DNA of 16,268 nucleotides, taken from positions 1 to 16,268 of the forward strand of contig JAPLJW010000194.1 of the NCBI GenBank assembly GCA_026388365.1, given 5' to 3'. This DNA is from Deltaproteobacteria bacterium. Lineage in GTDB: Bacteria; Desulfobacterota; Syntrophia; Syntrophales; UBA5619. Position 1 is the first letter of the stretch, and the number at the start of each line of letters is the position of its first letter. Of the stretch, positions 7,015 through 14,918 are shown piece by piece. The position numbers were made by a program, and so were the translations under genes. Under the pieces are notes generated by a model. That model was not told the DNA's origin. It saw only the letters and a program-made list of their open reading frames with translations, and did not search any database.

Positions 7015-8444
7015 TGGAATTTGAACCGGTCATCGGGCTCGAGATCCATGCCCAGCTTCTCACGGATGCGAAGATCTTCTGCGGTTGCTCGACGAAGTTC
7101 GGGGCGGCGCCCAACACCCACACCTGTCCCGTCTGCCTCGGGATGCCCGGGGTGCTGCCGGTGCTCAACCGGAAGGTCGTGGAGTTCATGATCCGAATGG
7201 CCCTCGCGACCCACTGCCGGATCAACCGGGAGTGCAACTTCGCCCGGAAAAATTACTTTTACCCCGATCTTCCCAAGGGGTACCAGATCTCACAATACGC
7301 CCATCCGCCCGCCGAGCACGGCTGGGTCGAGGTGGAAATCAACGGCGGAAAGAAGCGGATCGGGATCACGCGGATCCACATGGAGGAGGACGCGGGAAAG
7401 CTGATGCACGACGAGCGCAACCCCGTGAGCCTGGTCGATCTGAACCGGACGGGGGTGCCGCTCATCGAGATCGTCAGCGACCCGGACATCCGGAGCGCCG
7501 AAGAGGCGGCGGCCTACCTCCGGCGTCTTCACGAGACCCTCGTCTATCTCGGGATCTGCGATGGAAACATGGAGGAGGGGAGCTTCCGCTGCGACGCGAA
7601 CGTCTCGCTCAGGCCCCGGGGGACCGAGCCCTTCGGGATCCGGGCGGAACTCAAGAACATGAACTCCTTCCGAAACGTCCAGCGGGCCCTCGAATATGAA
7701 ATCAAGCGCCAGCATTACGTCCTCGAAGGGGGCGGCGAGGTGGTCCAGGAGACGCGCCTCTGGGACGACACGGCGGGCGTGACCCAATCCATGCGGGGCA
7801 AGGAGGAGGCTCACGACTACCGCTACTTCCCCGATCCGGATCTCGTTCCCGTCGTAATCGACGACGCCTGGATCGAGGAGATCCGGAAGACCCTGCCCGA
7901 ACTCCCCCTGGAGAAGCGGGAGCGGTTCGTCCGGGATTACCGGATTTCCGCCTACGATGCGGGGGTTCTCACGGCGAGCCGCGCGCTCGCCGACTATTAC
8001 GAAGCGGTGGTCAAACTCTCCGGGCAGCCGAAGATCGCGGCCAACTGGGTCATGGGCGACGTCCTGCGGTTTTTGAACGAAGAAAAGAAGGATGTCCAGC
8101 AGTGCCCCATCACGCCGGCCTCGCTCGCCGGGATGATCCGTCTCATTCAGGAGGGGACGATCAGCGGGAAGATGGCCAAGGAGGTCGTCGAGGCGATGTA
8201 CAGAAGCGGCAAGACGCCGCAGGCGATCATCGCGGAGAAGGGACTCGTCCAGATCACGGACGAGGGCGCCCTGGCCAAAACGATTGCCGAGATCATCGAG
8301 CAAAATCCCACTCAGGTCGAGCAGTACAGGGGGGGGAGAGAAAAGGTCTTCGGCTTCTTCGTCGGCCAGGCAATGAAGGCGACCCAGGGGAAGGCCAATC
8401 CCCAGCTCATCAACGACCTGCTGAAAAAGATGCTGGCGGGCTAA
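7014..8444 (+). CDS. gatB: Asp-tRNA(Asn)/Glu-tRNA(Gln) amidotransferase subunit B
   Basis: This 476-residue subunit is the kinase/transamidase that activates the mischarged tRNA and receives ammonia from GatA. It begins [15 protein letters not shown] and has the zinc-binding cysteines Cys23, Cys25, Cys38 and Cys41 ([21 protein letters not shown]). The middle contains [14 protein letters not shown] and [11 protein letters not shown]. The C-terminal YqeY-like tRNA-binding tail ends near [13 protein letters not shown]. The ORF is open further upstream, inside gatA, but the ATG at 7014 matches the family N-terminus, overlaps the gatA stop by one base, and has AAAGGAG at about 6995-7001. mtnA follows after 24 nt. 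Confidence 0.97.
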   Translation: MEFEPVIGLEIHAQLLTDAKIFCGCSTKFGAAPNTHTCPVCLGMPGVLPVLNRKVVEFMIRMALATHCRINRECNFARKNYFYPDLPKGYQISQYAHPPAEHGWVEVEINGGKKRIGITRIHMEEDAGKLMHDERNPVSLVDLNRTGVPLIEIVSDPDIRSAEEAAAYLRRLHETLVYLGICDGNMEEGSFRCDANVSLRPRGTEPFGIRAELKNMNSFRNVQRALEYEIKRQHYVLEGGGEVVQETRLWDDTAGVTQSMRGKEEAHDYRYFPDPDLVPVVIDDAWIEEIRKTLPELPLEKRERFVRDYRISAYDAGVLTASRALADYYEAVVKLSGQPKIAANWVMGDVLRFLNEEKKDVQQCPITPASLAGMIRLIQEGTISGKMAKEVVEAMYRSGKTPQAIIAEKGLVQITDEGALAKTIAEIIEQNPTQVEQYRGGREKVFGFFVGQAMKATQGKANPQLINDLLKKMLAG

Positions 8445-8468
8445 GAAAATCCTGGTCGCCGTCCGGTC

Positions 8469-9722
8469 ATGGTTATGAAGACCTTATACTGGCAAGACCA
8501 TACCGTTTTCCTGCTCGACCAGCGGGCCCTGCCGCTTGCGGAGCGGTATGTGACCTGCACCGATTATCGAGAGGTCATCGCGGCGATCAACGATCTGACC
8601 GTCCGCGGCGCCCCGGCGATCGGCGTCGCCGCGGCGATGGGAATCGCGCTGGGCGCCCTCCATCTTCCCGACTCTTCCCCCGATGCCTTCCGGCGGGCCT
8701 TCGATGAAATCTGCACGCAGTTCGCGGCCACGCGCCCGACAGCCCGGAACCTCTTCTGGGCGATCGAGCGGATGAAACGCCGCTTCGAGGAGGCATATGA
8801 CGCCGGCCGGGGGGCAACGATGCTTTCCGTCAAGGCGAGGGACGGAGGGCGGCTTGGGACCTCCGGAAGCGACTCCGCGCTGGTGGAACTCCTGCGAACG
8901 CACGGAACCGCCAAGCCCTCTTCCGGTTCCGGCATCTCTTTTGTGGATATTTTTACGAAACACGTTGGAGGGGAGGGGGTTCCGGCCGAGCGGGATACGG
9001 CGGGATCCCTGCGGCTGATCCGGGAAGCCCTGATCGCCGAGGCGATCCGAATCGGCGAGGAGGATATTGCAATCAACCGCCGTCTCGGCCGAAATGGCCG
9101 AGAATTGATTCCGGACGGCGCCCGGATTCTGACCCACTGCAACGCCGGGGCGCTCGCCACTGCCGGTTACGGGACGGCCCTGGGCGTCATCCGCGCGGCC
9201 CGGGAGGAGGGCAAGAACCTCCATGTTTATGTGGACGAAACCCGCCCCGTCCTTCAAGGGGCGAGGCTGACCGCCTGGGAACTTTTGCGGGAGGGGGTCC
9301 CCTGCACGCTGATTGCGGACAACATGGCGGGTTTCCTCATGCAGAGGGGAGGGGTCGATCTGGTCATGGTCGGCGCGGACCGGATCGCCGCAAACGGCGA
9401 CACGGCGAACAAGATTGGAACCTACGGCCTTGCGGTTTTGGCGGGGGCGCACGGGATTCCGTTCTACGTGGCGGCGCCCCTCTCGACGATCGATCCGGCG
9501 CTGCCGGACGGCGGGACGATCCCGATCGAGGAGCGAAACCCGGACGAGGTGACCCATTGCGGCGGCGTCCGGACGGCCCCGGAAGGGGTCGCCGTCTGGA
9601 ATCCCGCCTTCGACGTGACGCCCAACAGCCTCATCGCCGCGATTGTCACGGAGGCAGGCGTATTCCGGCCTCCTTTTACGGATGTCATCAAAAAGGCGTT
9701 TCCGCCGCCGGCGATCCCGTGA
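8469..9722 (+). CDS. mtnA: S-methyl-5-thioribose-1-phosphate isomerase with an internal insertion
   Basis: This eIF2B-like isomerase converts methylthioribose-1-phosphate to methylthioribulose-1-phosphate in methionine salvage. Visible motifs are [18 protein letters not shown] (phosphate-binding region), [20 protein letters not shown] (catalytic Cys224), [18 protein letters not shown] and [18 protein letters not shown] (catalytic Asp303). At 417 residues it is about 65-70 longer than usual. The excess lies near residues 113-180, between the RRFEEA helix and [12 protein letters not shown], which are normally joined directly. It is low-complexity in places (TSGSDS, SSGSG) but in frame, with no stop. 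ATG at 8469 or 8475 could start the protein; neither has a strong ribosome site. The 24-nt gap to gatB suggests one transcript. No other methionine-salvage gene is visible. Confidence 0.93.
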   Translation: MVMKTLYWQDHTVFLLDQRALPLAERYVTCTDYREVIAAINDLTVRGAPAIGVAAAMGIALGALHLPDSSPDAFRRAFDEICTQFAATRPTARNLFWAIERMKRRFEEAYDAGRGATMLSVKARDGGRLGTSGSDSALVELLRTHGTAKPSSGSGISFVDIFTKHVGGEGVPAERDTAGSLRLIREALIAEAIRIGEEDIAINRRLGRNGRELIPDGARILTHCNAGALATAGYGTALGVIRAAREEGKNLHVYVDETRPVLQGARLTAWELLREGVPCTLIADNMAGFLMQRGGVDLVMVGADRIAANGDTANKIGTYGLAVLAGAHGIPFYVAAPLSTIDPALPDGGTIPIEERNPDEVTHCGGVRTAPEGVAVWNPAFDVTPNSLIAAIVTEAGVFRPPFTDVIKKAFPPPAIP

Positions 9723-9762
9723 AAATCCGCCTCTGCGAGACCTTTGCGGAACCCCCTTATTC

Positions 9763-9856
9763 GTCATTCCGGTGAATCCCGGATCAAAGTCCGGGACAGG
9801 CACCGGAATCCAGGAAACGCTTGATAATACTGAATACCGGCCTTCGCCGGTATGAC
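9763..9856. repeat. Imperfect palindromic repeat N1 (gtcattccgg family)
   Basis: A 94-nt element starts gtcattccggtgaatcccgg and ends ccggccttcgccggtatgac. Its ends are imperfect inverted copies of each other. It lies in the gap between converging mtnA and ftcD, a typical site for REP/MITE-like repeats. A relative (N2) is at 12586-12695; the last 31 nt differ at one position by eye. Confidence 0.75.
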
Positions 9857-10089
9857 ACAATGGCTGGTTTTATGTAGTTGTGCAAAGATCTCTCTGCCTC
9901 GATGGGCGGAGGGCCGGTTTTCTGTTTGTGTGCGGATGACGGGGAAGACGAAGGAGAGAAGCGCCGTTCCGGAATTTCAAGTCACTTTTGGCGCCGCCTT
10001 TCCTTCGAGAGTGCCGACTATCGTGGCGACGGACCCCCCGCCGGGCGCCGGCGACTCGGAAGCGACCGAGCCGGCGAAAGCCCGGCCGG
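9857..10089. other. Non-coding gap between mtnA and ftcD
   Basis: I see no gene. GC-rich imperfect inverted repeats lie near 10044-10080 (CTCGG and CCGAG with flanking GCCGG and CCGGC), just downstream of the ftcD stop. They could fold in the ftcD mRNA, but there is no U-run. The open frames here look like noise. Confidence 0.4.
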
Positions 10090-11151
10090 TCAGGTTTGTG
10101 AGCACCGTTCTGTGTGACCGGCAATGCGGTATTCGATGATCTTCTCTTTTGCGACAAAAGGCTTCAGGTCGTTCAGGCCGAGGGAACGGCTCGCGATCCG
10201 GATCAGCTCCTCCTCCGGGACACCGGTGGAACGATGCCGCCTGCGAAGAAAATACCGGCCGGCCTCGGTCAAGGCCCTTTCGGGAACAAGCCCGATGATC
10301 TCCGAGCCGGTGACTCGGAGCCCCAGAGCTTCCGCCTTGCGGCGGACCTCCTCAAAGGCCCTGTGAAGGGGCGTCACGGAGATATCGGTCAGATTCATGG
10401 AGACCTGGGCGATCCCGTATTCCCGGATATACCAGCCGATCGCCTTGCAGGCCTTCAGAGCCCCGGGGGTGCACAGGGGGTTTCCTTCCGCATCCCGGAC
10501 GATGTCTCCACCCTCTTTCCGGAGGCGTCCTTTCTCGCGGATCTCCGCGGCAATGACGCCGGCCAGGCGTGCAGAGGTCGTGTTCAGGTTCACGTTGTAG
10601 GCCACGAGGAAATCCCGGGCGCCGATCACGGTGGCGCCCGGTTTGGCGTTGAACCGGGCCGGTCCGAAATCCGGTTTCCATCGCGGGTCCCGGAGGCGCT
10701 CGGAGAGCCCTTCGTATTCACCGGTCCGGCAGAAGGCGAGACTCCGTCTCTCCTCGGTGAAGGCGGCATTTTCATAGCAATAGACGGGGATTTGCAGTTC
10801 CCGGCCGACCCGCTCCGCGAGCGTTCGGGCCAGGGCGACCGCCTCTTCCATAGAGACGCCGGAGACGGGGACCAGGGGACACACGTCGGTGGCGCCGATT
10901 CGGGGGTGTGTCCCGGAATGCCTCCTCATATCGATAAGCTCCGCCGCCTTTTCGATGGCGGCAAAGGCGGCCTTGACCACCGCAGCGGGCGGTCCCACAA
11001 AGGTGACCACGGTGCGGTTGGCGGCCCTCCCCGGATCCACATCCAGGAGCCTGATTCCTTCCACCGCCTCAATCCGGTCGGTGATCCGGCGGATCACCTC
11101 CGCGTTGTTGCCCTCGCTGAAGTTCGGGACGCATTCCAATAAAGCAGGCAT
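10090..11151 (-). CDS. ftcD: Glutamate formimidoyltransferase
   Basis: This 353-residue protein has the formiminotransferase N- and C-subdomains and no cyclodeaminase domain. It transfers the formimino group of N-formimino-glutamate to tetrahydrofolate in histidine degradation, or formyl groups in related one-carbon pathways. It begins MPALLECVPNFSEGNN and contains RHSGTHPRIGATDVCPLVP, in which His82 matches the catalytic His of mammalian FTCD. Later motifs are FNAKPGATVIGARDFLVAYN and SMNLTDISVTPLH. The ATG at 11151 has AAGGA about 10 nt upstream. It stands alone on the minus strand, converging with mtnA. Repeat R1 begins only 21 nt upstream of the start codon, so any native promoter lies within R1 or has been displaced; I see no good -35/-10 pair there. 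Confidence 0.95.
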   Translation of the reverse strand: MPALLECVPNFSEGNNAEVIRRITDRIEAVEGIRLLDVDPGRAANRTVVTFVGPPAAVVKAAFAAIEKAAELIDMRRHSGTHPRIGATDVCPLVPVSGVSMEEAVALARTLAERVGRELQIPVYCYENAAFTEERRSLAFCRTGEYEGLSERLRDPRWKPDFGPARFNAKPGATVIGARDFLVAYNVNLNTTSARLAGVIAAEIREKGRLRKEGGDIVRDAEGNPLCTPGALKACKAIGWYIREYGIAQVSMNLTDISVTPLHRAFEEVRRKAEALGLRVTGSEIIGLVPERALTEAGRYFLRRRHRSTGVPEEELIRIASRSLGLNDLKPFVAKEKIIEYRIAGHTERCSQT

Positions 11152-11172
11152 GGCATTTCCATCCTTGTTTGA

Positions 11173-11249
11173 GCAAGTACGGGGGTCAGGTCTTGAAATT
11201 TAGCGTTTTGCAGGGGGCGGGAAAAATAGGGGGCGCTGTCCCCCTATTT
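11173..11249 (-). repeat. R repeat copy 1, with terminator hairpin
   Basis: The most complete copy of the array repeat reads gcaagtacgggggtcaggtc, then ttgaaatttagcgttttgca, a G-rich linker and the hairpin. The hairpin is perfect: 10-bp arms 11224-11233 and 11240-11249 around cgctgt. On the minus strand it is followed by UUUUU, so it would terminate the abiE transcript. It supplies the TAG stop (11246-11244) of abiEii. Confidence 0.9.
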
Positions 11250-11897
11250 ATGCAGGTAATCTTTGAGAATCCTGAAATTGTTTTGGCGGTAATAGGCTCT
11301 TTGGTCTGCCTCCAGCAGGGAGCTCAATTTGACATTATAGTCCCGAGGGGTCAAGGCATCAATGACGGTCAGTATCCGATCCGCCTTCTCGGGGGATATA
11401 TCGGCCTTCACACCTTTTTTGACCAGGAATTCAAGGTCGTAGGCATCGCGGATCTCTTTCCTCTGCAAGAAAGCGTCGATCTTAGACTCCATCATGTCTT
11501 TGAGCGGAATGGTCCGGACATAAACCTGGACGGATGAATGGGGACTGTACGCGATGCTGCGTTCCGTCCCGGCCGTCTTTACCCCCTTGCGAATTTCCAA
11601 CTTCAAGCTGCGCGGATAATCGGGCGATTTCAATTCAATGACCAGCGTGTAAAACTTGTCAGCCGCATCCCGGATCTCATAAAAACGGGTCAGGAATTGC
11701 CGCAATTCGGGAAACCACGCCGAATAATCGTCGGCCTCGGGGAGCCAGAAATCGAGATCGACGGAATATCTATCCAGCCCGAAGCACAACCGCAGCATGG
11801 TCCCGCCCCCGAAAACCAACCGGTCCAGAAACCGGCCGCTCTTCAATCTGTCCAGAACTTCCAATTCAAACCGTTCCTGTTTTATCAGATCCTGCAT
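11244..11897 (-). CDS. abiEii: AbiEii-type nucleotidyltransferase toxin
   Basis: This 217-residue DNA polymerase-beta-like nucleotidyltransferase is the toxin half of AbiE, a type IV toxin-antitoxin and abortive-infection system. The signature is FGGGTMLRLCFGLDRYSVDLDF: Gly30-Thr33 followed by the metal-binding pair Asp47 and Asp49. The downstream KIDAFLQRKEIRDAYDLEFL block (Lys139, Asp141, Asp151, Asp154) is also typical. Its ATG overlaps the abiEi stop region by 13 nt, so the two are translationally coupled in the usual antitoxin-then-toxin order. The last codons are CAT AAA TAG, of which AAA TAG belongs to repeat R1. The native C-terminus may therefore be altered or defined by the repeat. 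The protein looks intact. Confidence 0.9.
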   Translation of the reverse strand: MQDLIKQERFELEVLDRLKSGRFLDRLVFGGGTMLRLCFGLDRYSVDLDFWLPEADDYSAWFPELRQFLTRFYEIRDAADKFYTLVIELKSPDYPRSLKLEIRKGVKTAGTERSIAYSPHSSVQVYVRTIPLKDMMESKIDAFLQRKEIRDAYDLEFLVKKGVKADISPEKADRILTVIDALTPRDYNVKLSSLLEADQRAYYRQNNFRILKDYLHK

Positions 11898-12472
11898 ATC
11901 TTCATGACCATATTGCGGGTTCGATCAGGAAACGGGACCATCAGGGTTGCCAGATCGGCTTTATCCAGCCGATCCATGTCGAGGGCGCTCCAGTCGAGGG
12001 CGTAGCGGCCGTAAGCGCAAAGATGGCACGCATCGAGAAATGCCTTCTCTTTCAGAGCCATAAAAAAAGGTCCGATTTTCGTAAACCCAAAGTAGAATTC
12101 TTTCTTCAGCTTGAAATAGGCGAAGGTCGCCCCGCCGGCGTCATACCGGATGGAGCGTTTCAGGGCGACGCTTTCATACCAGCTCCGGGGCGCCTGGGTT
12201 GTCAATCCGTGATAAACCAGGGCCGTTGTAAGGGAGATATAGGAAGGGACCTGTATATAGTTGGCGATGGTGAAGAAATTCGCCCGGTCAAAATAGGGCC
12301 GGCGTTCGTCCATGACATAGAGATCCTTCCGCATACGGATAAAAGCGCGGTTTTTCACCTGACGGCTGCAGAGGACATGGGCCGAGGCCCTTGTGATGCC
12401 GAATTTTTCGGCAACGTCATCCGTCGTGAAAAACAGGCTATCCCTCAACAAACGCCACGCGTCACGGTCCAT
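11885..12472 (-). CDS. abiEi: AbiEi-type antitoxin / transcriptional regulator
   Basis: This is a 195-residue AbiEi-family protein. The N-terminal winged-helix (about residues 1-50: LFFTTDDVAEKFGITRASAHVLCSR continuing to FIRMRKDLYVM) binds DNA. The rest includes ANYIQVPSYISLTTALVYHG and LKEKAFLDACHLCAYGR, the antitoxin domain. In characterised AbiE systems it represses its own promoter and counteracts AbiEii without stable protein contact (type IV). An in-frame TAA lies five codons upstream of the ATG at 12472, so the start is secure. A weak AAGGATG serves as ribosome site. A strong promoter lies at 12503-12531. Confidence 0.88.
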   Translation of the reverse strand: MDRDAWRLLRDSLFFTTDDVAEKFGITRASAHVLCSRQVKNRAFIRMRKDLYVMDERRPYFDRANFFTIANYIQVPSYISLTTALVYHGLTTQAPRSWYESVALKRSIRYDAGGATFAYFKLKKEFYFGFTKIGPFFMALKEKAFLDACHLCAYGRYALDWSALDMDRLDKADLATLMVPFPDRTRNMVMKICRI

Positions 12473-12502
12473 TCCAGGATCACATCCTTAACGATATTGC
12501 TA

Positions 12503-12531
12503 ATCATATATTCTTGAAGACATCCTGTCAA
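12503..12531 (-). promoter_or_regulatory. Promoter of the abiE module
   Basis: TTGACA (plus 12526-12531), a 17-nt spacer and TATGAT (plus 12503-12508) read toward abiEi. The surrounding bases are much more AT-rich than the host genes. AbiEi would be expected to bind here, but I see no clean operator repeat. Confidence 0.8.
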
Positions 12532-12542
12532 TAAAAATATGA

Positions 12543-12575
12543 AGAATGGGGACAGGTCGAGAACTTTGAATTTCT
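12543..12575. repeat. Possible degenerate R fragment
   Basis: The stretch with atggggacaggtcgagaact followed by ttgaattt resembles the R core (gggggtcaggtcttgaaatt) with several changes. It lies just upstream of the abiE promoter, at the opposite end of the module from R1. The similarity is short and may be chance. Confidence 0.35.
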
Positions 12576-12585
12576 ACCTTATGTT

Positions 12586-12695
12586 GTCACCCCGGCGAAC
12601 CCCGGACCCCGTATCAGGTACGGGGCTGTCCGGGACAGGCGCCGGGGTCCAGAAGGTCTTGAAAATACTGGATACCGGCCTTCGCCGGTATGACG
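12586..12695. repeat. Imperfect palindromic repeat N2 (gtcattccgg family)
   Basis: It starts gtcaccccggcgaaccccgg and ends ccggccttcgccggtatgac, with imperfect inverted ends and an inner palindrome CCCCGTA-tcagg-TACGGGG. Its right end matches N1 (9763-9856) at all but one of 31 positions by eye. It directly abuts R2. Confidence 0.75.
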
Positions 12696-12700
12696 ATTTA

Positions 12701-12772
12701 GCAAGTACGGGGGTCAGGTCTTGAAATTTAGCGTTTTGCAGGGGGCGGGAAAAATAGAGGGCGCTGTCCCTA
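12701..12772 (-). repeat. R repeat copy 2
   Basis: It is nearly identical to R1 through gcaagtacgggggtcaggtc and the gcgttttgcagggggcggga linker. Its hairpin is weakened (atagagggcgctgtccctaa). It provides the TAG stop (12772-12770) of the ATPase gene to its right. Confidence 0.88.
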
Positions 12773-14086
12773 AATATTCAGACGACCAGCCGCATAGAGC
12801 GGGAGATAACGATTGATATTTCTCCTACTTATATTGTTGGCGCTCAGTATGTACGCCCTCAGGGGGCGATAGCGCTCGATATAGACCTTCAGGCTCTTCG
12901 ATTGCGTCACCCATCCGGATTTGACCTCCACGGGCACGACTTCCCCCTCCCGTTCCAGCAGAAATTCCACTTCCGCCGTGCGCCCCTGCCAGCAGTAGAG
13001 GGTCTTGTCTCCCGCGGCCCGCAGTTCCTGAGCCACGAAATTCTCCGCGACGTAACCCTGATAGCTGCCGAAATCATAATTCAGGAGCGTGGCCGGGGCG
13101 ATGCCGCCCATGGCCCCCAGCAGGCCCACGTCAAAGAAGTAGAGTTTGAAACGGTTTTCCTTCACATACGCGGAAAGGGGAATGCCGACGGCGTCGATGA
13201 TGGGCGCCCGGATGAGCAGATTGGCGCCTTCGAGCCAGTCCAGGGGGGCGGACAGTCTTTCGTAACCGCGTATTCCGGGGATCCCTTCACGAAGCTTGAA
13301 TTTTCCAGCCGATCCGCTTTGCGACCGCGCCAGTTGCGCGGGCACGTTCCGCCAGAGTTTCTCGATATGCAGGGCGTTGGTCTTCCCGCTATGTTTCGCC
13401 ATATCGGCCAGATAGGCCTCAAACAAGTCCCGCTGCACCTTTCGGATCACCTGAACGGCCTCGTACAAATTATCCTGCCGCTCGCGATAATGGTTCACGG
13501 CGTCAGGCAGGCCGCCGACAACCAGGTAGTGTTTCCACAATCCCCACAGTTGTTCGTGCGCCGTCTCCGGGAAGGGCTGGGTCAAGTCATGTTTCCGGAT
13601 CAATTCGGCCAGCCGTTCCTTTCCCGCGCCATCAAGAAATTCAGCGAACGAAAGGGGGTACATATCCAGAAATTGAACTTTCCCGACGGGGAAGGAGTCC
13701 GGTTGCAACGCCACGCCCAGGAGGGACCCGGCGGCGCACAGGGCCATCTCCGACATCTCCTCGGAGAAATATTTCAGGCTGGTCAGCGCCTTGGGGCTGC
13801 GCTGGATCTCATCGAAGATGACCAGATCCCGGTGGCGGTCAATGGGCTGATCGAGATAAAACTGCAATTCGTCGAGGATGCGACCCGGTTTCAGGTCCTG
13901 CTCGAATATCCGCCCGAGTCTTTCATCCTTTTCAAAATTGACGTAATGACAACGGGGGAAGGCCAATCCACCGAATTCTTTCAGAATATAGGTCTTTCCA
14001 ACCTGCCGGGCGCCTCTGAGAATCAGAGGTTTGCGGTTCGCGGATGATTTCCAGTCATTTAAAGCTTCAGTGACGGTGCGTTTCAT
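12770..14086 (-). CDS. COG1373-type ATPase (AAA_14 with DUF4143)
   Basis: This 438-residue ATP-binding protein has an AAA/STAND-like N-terminal half: Walker A GARQVGKT (25-32), Walker B LVIFDEIQ (88-95) and AAGSLLG (118-124). The DUF4143 C-terminal half has VAENFVAQEL, a WQGRTAEVEFLLE block with Glu372/Glu374, and VEVKSG (Glu387, Lys389), a PD-(D/E)XK nuclease-like pattern. The cellular role of this widespread family is not known; it often sits in accessory or defence islands. ATG at 14086 gives the usual MKRTVTEALNDWKSS start; a TTG at 14122 is possible but lies beyond the palindrome at 14095-14115. No Shine-Dalgarno is evident. The stop codon is inside R2. It is a single-gene module with no partner in the same cassette. 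Confidence 0.85.
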   Translation of the reverse strand: MKRTVTEALNDWKSSANRKPLILRGARQVGKTYILKEFGGLAFPRCHYVNFEKDERLGRIFEQDLKPGRILDELQFYLDQPIDRHRDLVIFDEIQRSPKALTSLKYFSEEMSEMALCAAGSLLGVALQPDSFPVGKVQFLDMYPLSFAEFLDGAGKERLAELIRKHDLTQPFPETAHEQLWGLWKHYLVVGGLPDAVNHYRERQDNLYEAVQVIRKVQRDLFEAYLADMAKHSGKTNALHIEKLWRNVPAQLARSQSGSAGKFKLREGIPGIRGYERLSAPLDWLEGANLLIRAPIIDAVGIPLSAYVKENRFKLYFFDVGLLGAMGGIAPATLLNYDFGSYQGYVAENFVAQELRAAGDKTLYCWQGRTAEVEFLLEREGEVVPVEVKSGWVTQSKSLKVYIERYRPLRAYILSANNISRRNINRYLPLYAAGRLNI

Positions 14087-14094
14087 AGGGGTAT

Positions 14095-14115
14095 AAATAC
14101 ACTTTGTGTGTATTT
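14095..14115. promoter_or_regulatory. Palindromic operator candidate upstream of the ATPase
   Basis: Perfect 8-bp arms AAATACAC (14095-14102) and GTGTATTT (14108-14115) flank TTTGT, 8 nt before the ATG. This could be an operator or an mRNA hairpin hiding the start. No clear -35/-10 pair could be fixed around it. Confidence 0.55.
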
Positions 14116-14142
14116 TCTGCAAGGACTATTATCTACATCAGG

Positions 14143-14215
14143 GCAAGTAGGGGGGTCAGGTCTTGAAATTTAGCGTTTTTCGGCGGACGAAAAAATAGGG
14201 GCGCTGTCCCTATTT
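14143..14215 (-). repeat. R repeat copy 3, with terminator hairpin
   Basis: It reads gcaagtaggggggtcaggtc, the usual ttgaaatttagcgtttt, then a divergent linker (tcggcggacg). The hairpin has perfect 8-bp arms AAATAGGG (14193-14200) and CCCTATTT (14208-14215), with UUUUU following on the minus strand. The antitoxin gene to its right stops 5 nt beyond the hairpin. Confidence 0.88.
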
Positions 14216-14219
14216 AATT

Positions 14220-14546
14220 CTAATCACACATCATCACTTCCAATCCCTTACGATCAAGAATGCTCAGGAGTTTGAGAGAAGGTCCGCTCGGCTTCTTATC
14301 TCCGATCTCCCACTTCTGAATGGTAGAGAGGCTGGTATTGAGCACGGATGCCATGACGGCCTGGCTAAGGCGATAACGTTCCCGCAGGGAACGAATCTGT
14401 TCTGCCGAATAAGCAGAAACCGGTTTGACACACAGAACGTCGTACTCGCGCATCGTGCGTTTGTCTATAAACCCGAGTTTATGCAGGTCCCGGGCAGTTT
14501 CATGAACCGCTTCTAAAAGACGGCTCTTGTGTTGTTCACGCTTCAT
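14220..14546 (-). CDS. HigA/NadS-like helix-turn-helix antitoxin
   Basis: This 108-residue XRE-family regulator has an N-terminal HETARDLHKLGFIDKRTMRE segment and a helix-turn-helix near residues 60-81 (LSQAVMASVLNTSLSTIQKWE), followed by GDKKPSGPSLKLLSIL. This is the typical NadS/HigA antitoxin arrangement and should neutralise the toxin encoded just upstream while repressing the shared promoter. The ATG overlaps the toxin gene end by 11 nt. The stop TAG (14222-14220) is just outside repeat R3. Toxin-first order is typical of higBA rather than relBE. Confidence 0.87.
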   Translation of the reverse strand: MKREQHKSRLLEAVHETARDLHKLGFIDKRTMREYDVLCVKPVSAYSAEQIRSLRERYRLSQAVMASVLNTSLSTIQKWEIGDKKPSGPSLKLLSILDRKGLEVMMCD

Positions 14547-14907
14547 GTTCGACCTCCACCAAAGAACCTTCCCCTAAGGCAACAGCAATCTGCGCCGCTG
14601 TCAAACCCAGAAGGTCTTTTGCCACCTTCTTCAAAGATTCCAGTTCGTTTTCTGAAATATCTACACGTTCGTTCTTCTCAAAGCCAAATACAAAAAACCA
14701 TCTGTCATTCCTGTTCGTCGCCAACAATGCTCGCGTACTGCCACGTTTGCCTCTTCCCGGCAAAGCAATACGCTTTTTCACAATCCCGCCGCCCAGATCA
14801 GCCTCCAGAAGCCCCCGCTGAATTTCGAGAACAGCGATTTTCAGCAGCGAATCAGACAACCCTGATTTTCGCGCCCATCGTGTAAAATTGCGAGTTTTAA
14901 GAATCAT
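14536..14907 (-). CDS. RelE/HigB-like toxin (PF06296 type)
   Basis: This 123-residue protein contains IQRGLLEADLGGGIVKKRIA, GKRGSTRALLATN (53-65) and WFFVFGFEKNERVDIS, followed by ELESLKKVAKDLL. That is the pattern of the RelE-like family formerly called DUF1044, ribosome-associated mRNA interferases. Activity on mRNA is known for related toxins and is inferred here. It is first in the pair and overlaps the antitoxin gene. The promoter at 14919-14947 is 12 nt upstream of the ATG, giving a very short 5' leader. Confidence 0.85.
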   Translation of the reverse strand: MILKTRNFTRWARKSGLSDSLLKIAVLEIQRGLLEADLGGGIVKKRIALPGRGKRGSTRALLATNRNDRWFFVFGFEKNERVDISENELESLKKVAKDLLGLTAAQIAVALGEGSLVEVEHEA

Positions 14908-14918
14908 CTTTAATTTAC

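Noticed and set aside
9852..10157. Small open frames on both strands between mtnA and ftcD
   Set aside because: They overlap the N1 repeat or the ftcD end, lack ribosome sites and recognisable motifs, and are compositionally like shadow frames.
14087..14122. TTG start for the DUF4143 ATPase at 14122
   Set aside because: The extra 12 residues precede the usual family start MKRTV and overlap the operator-like palindrome.
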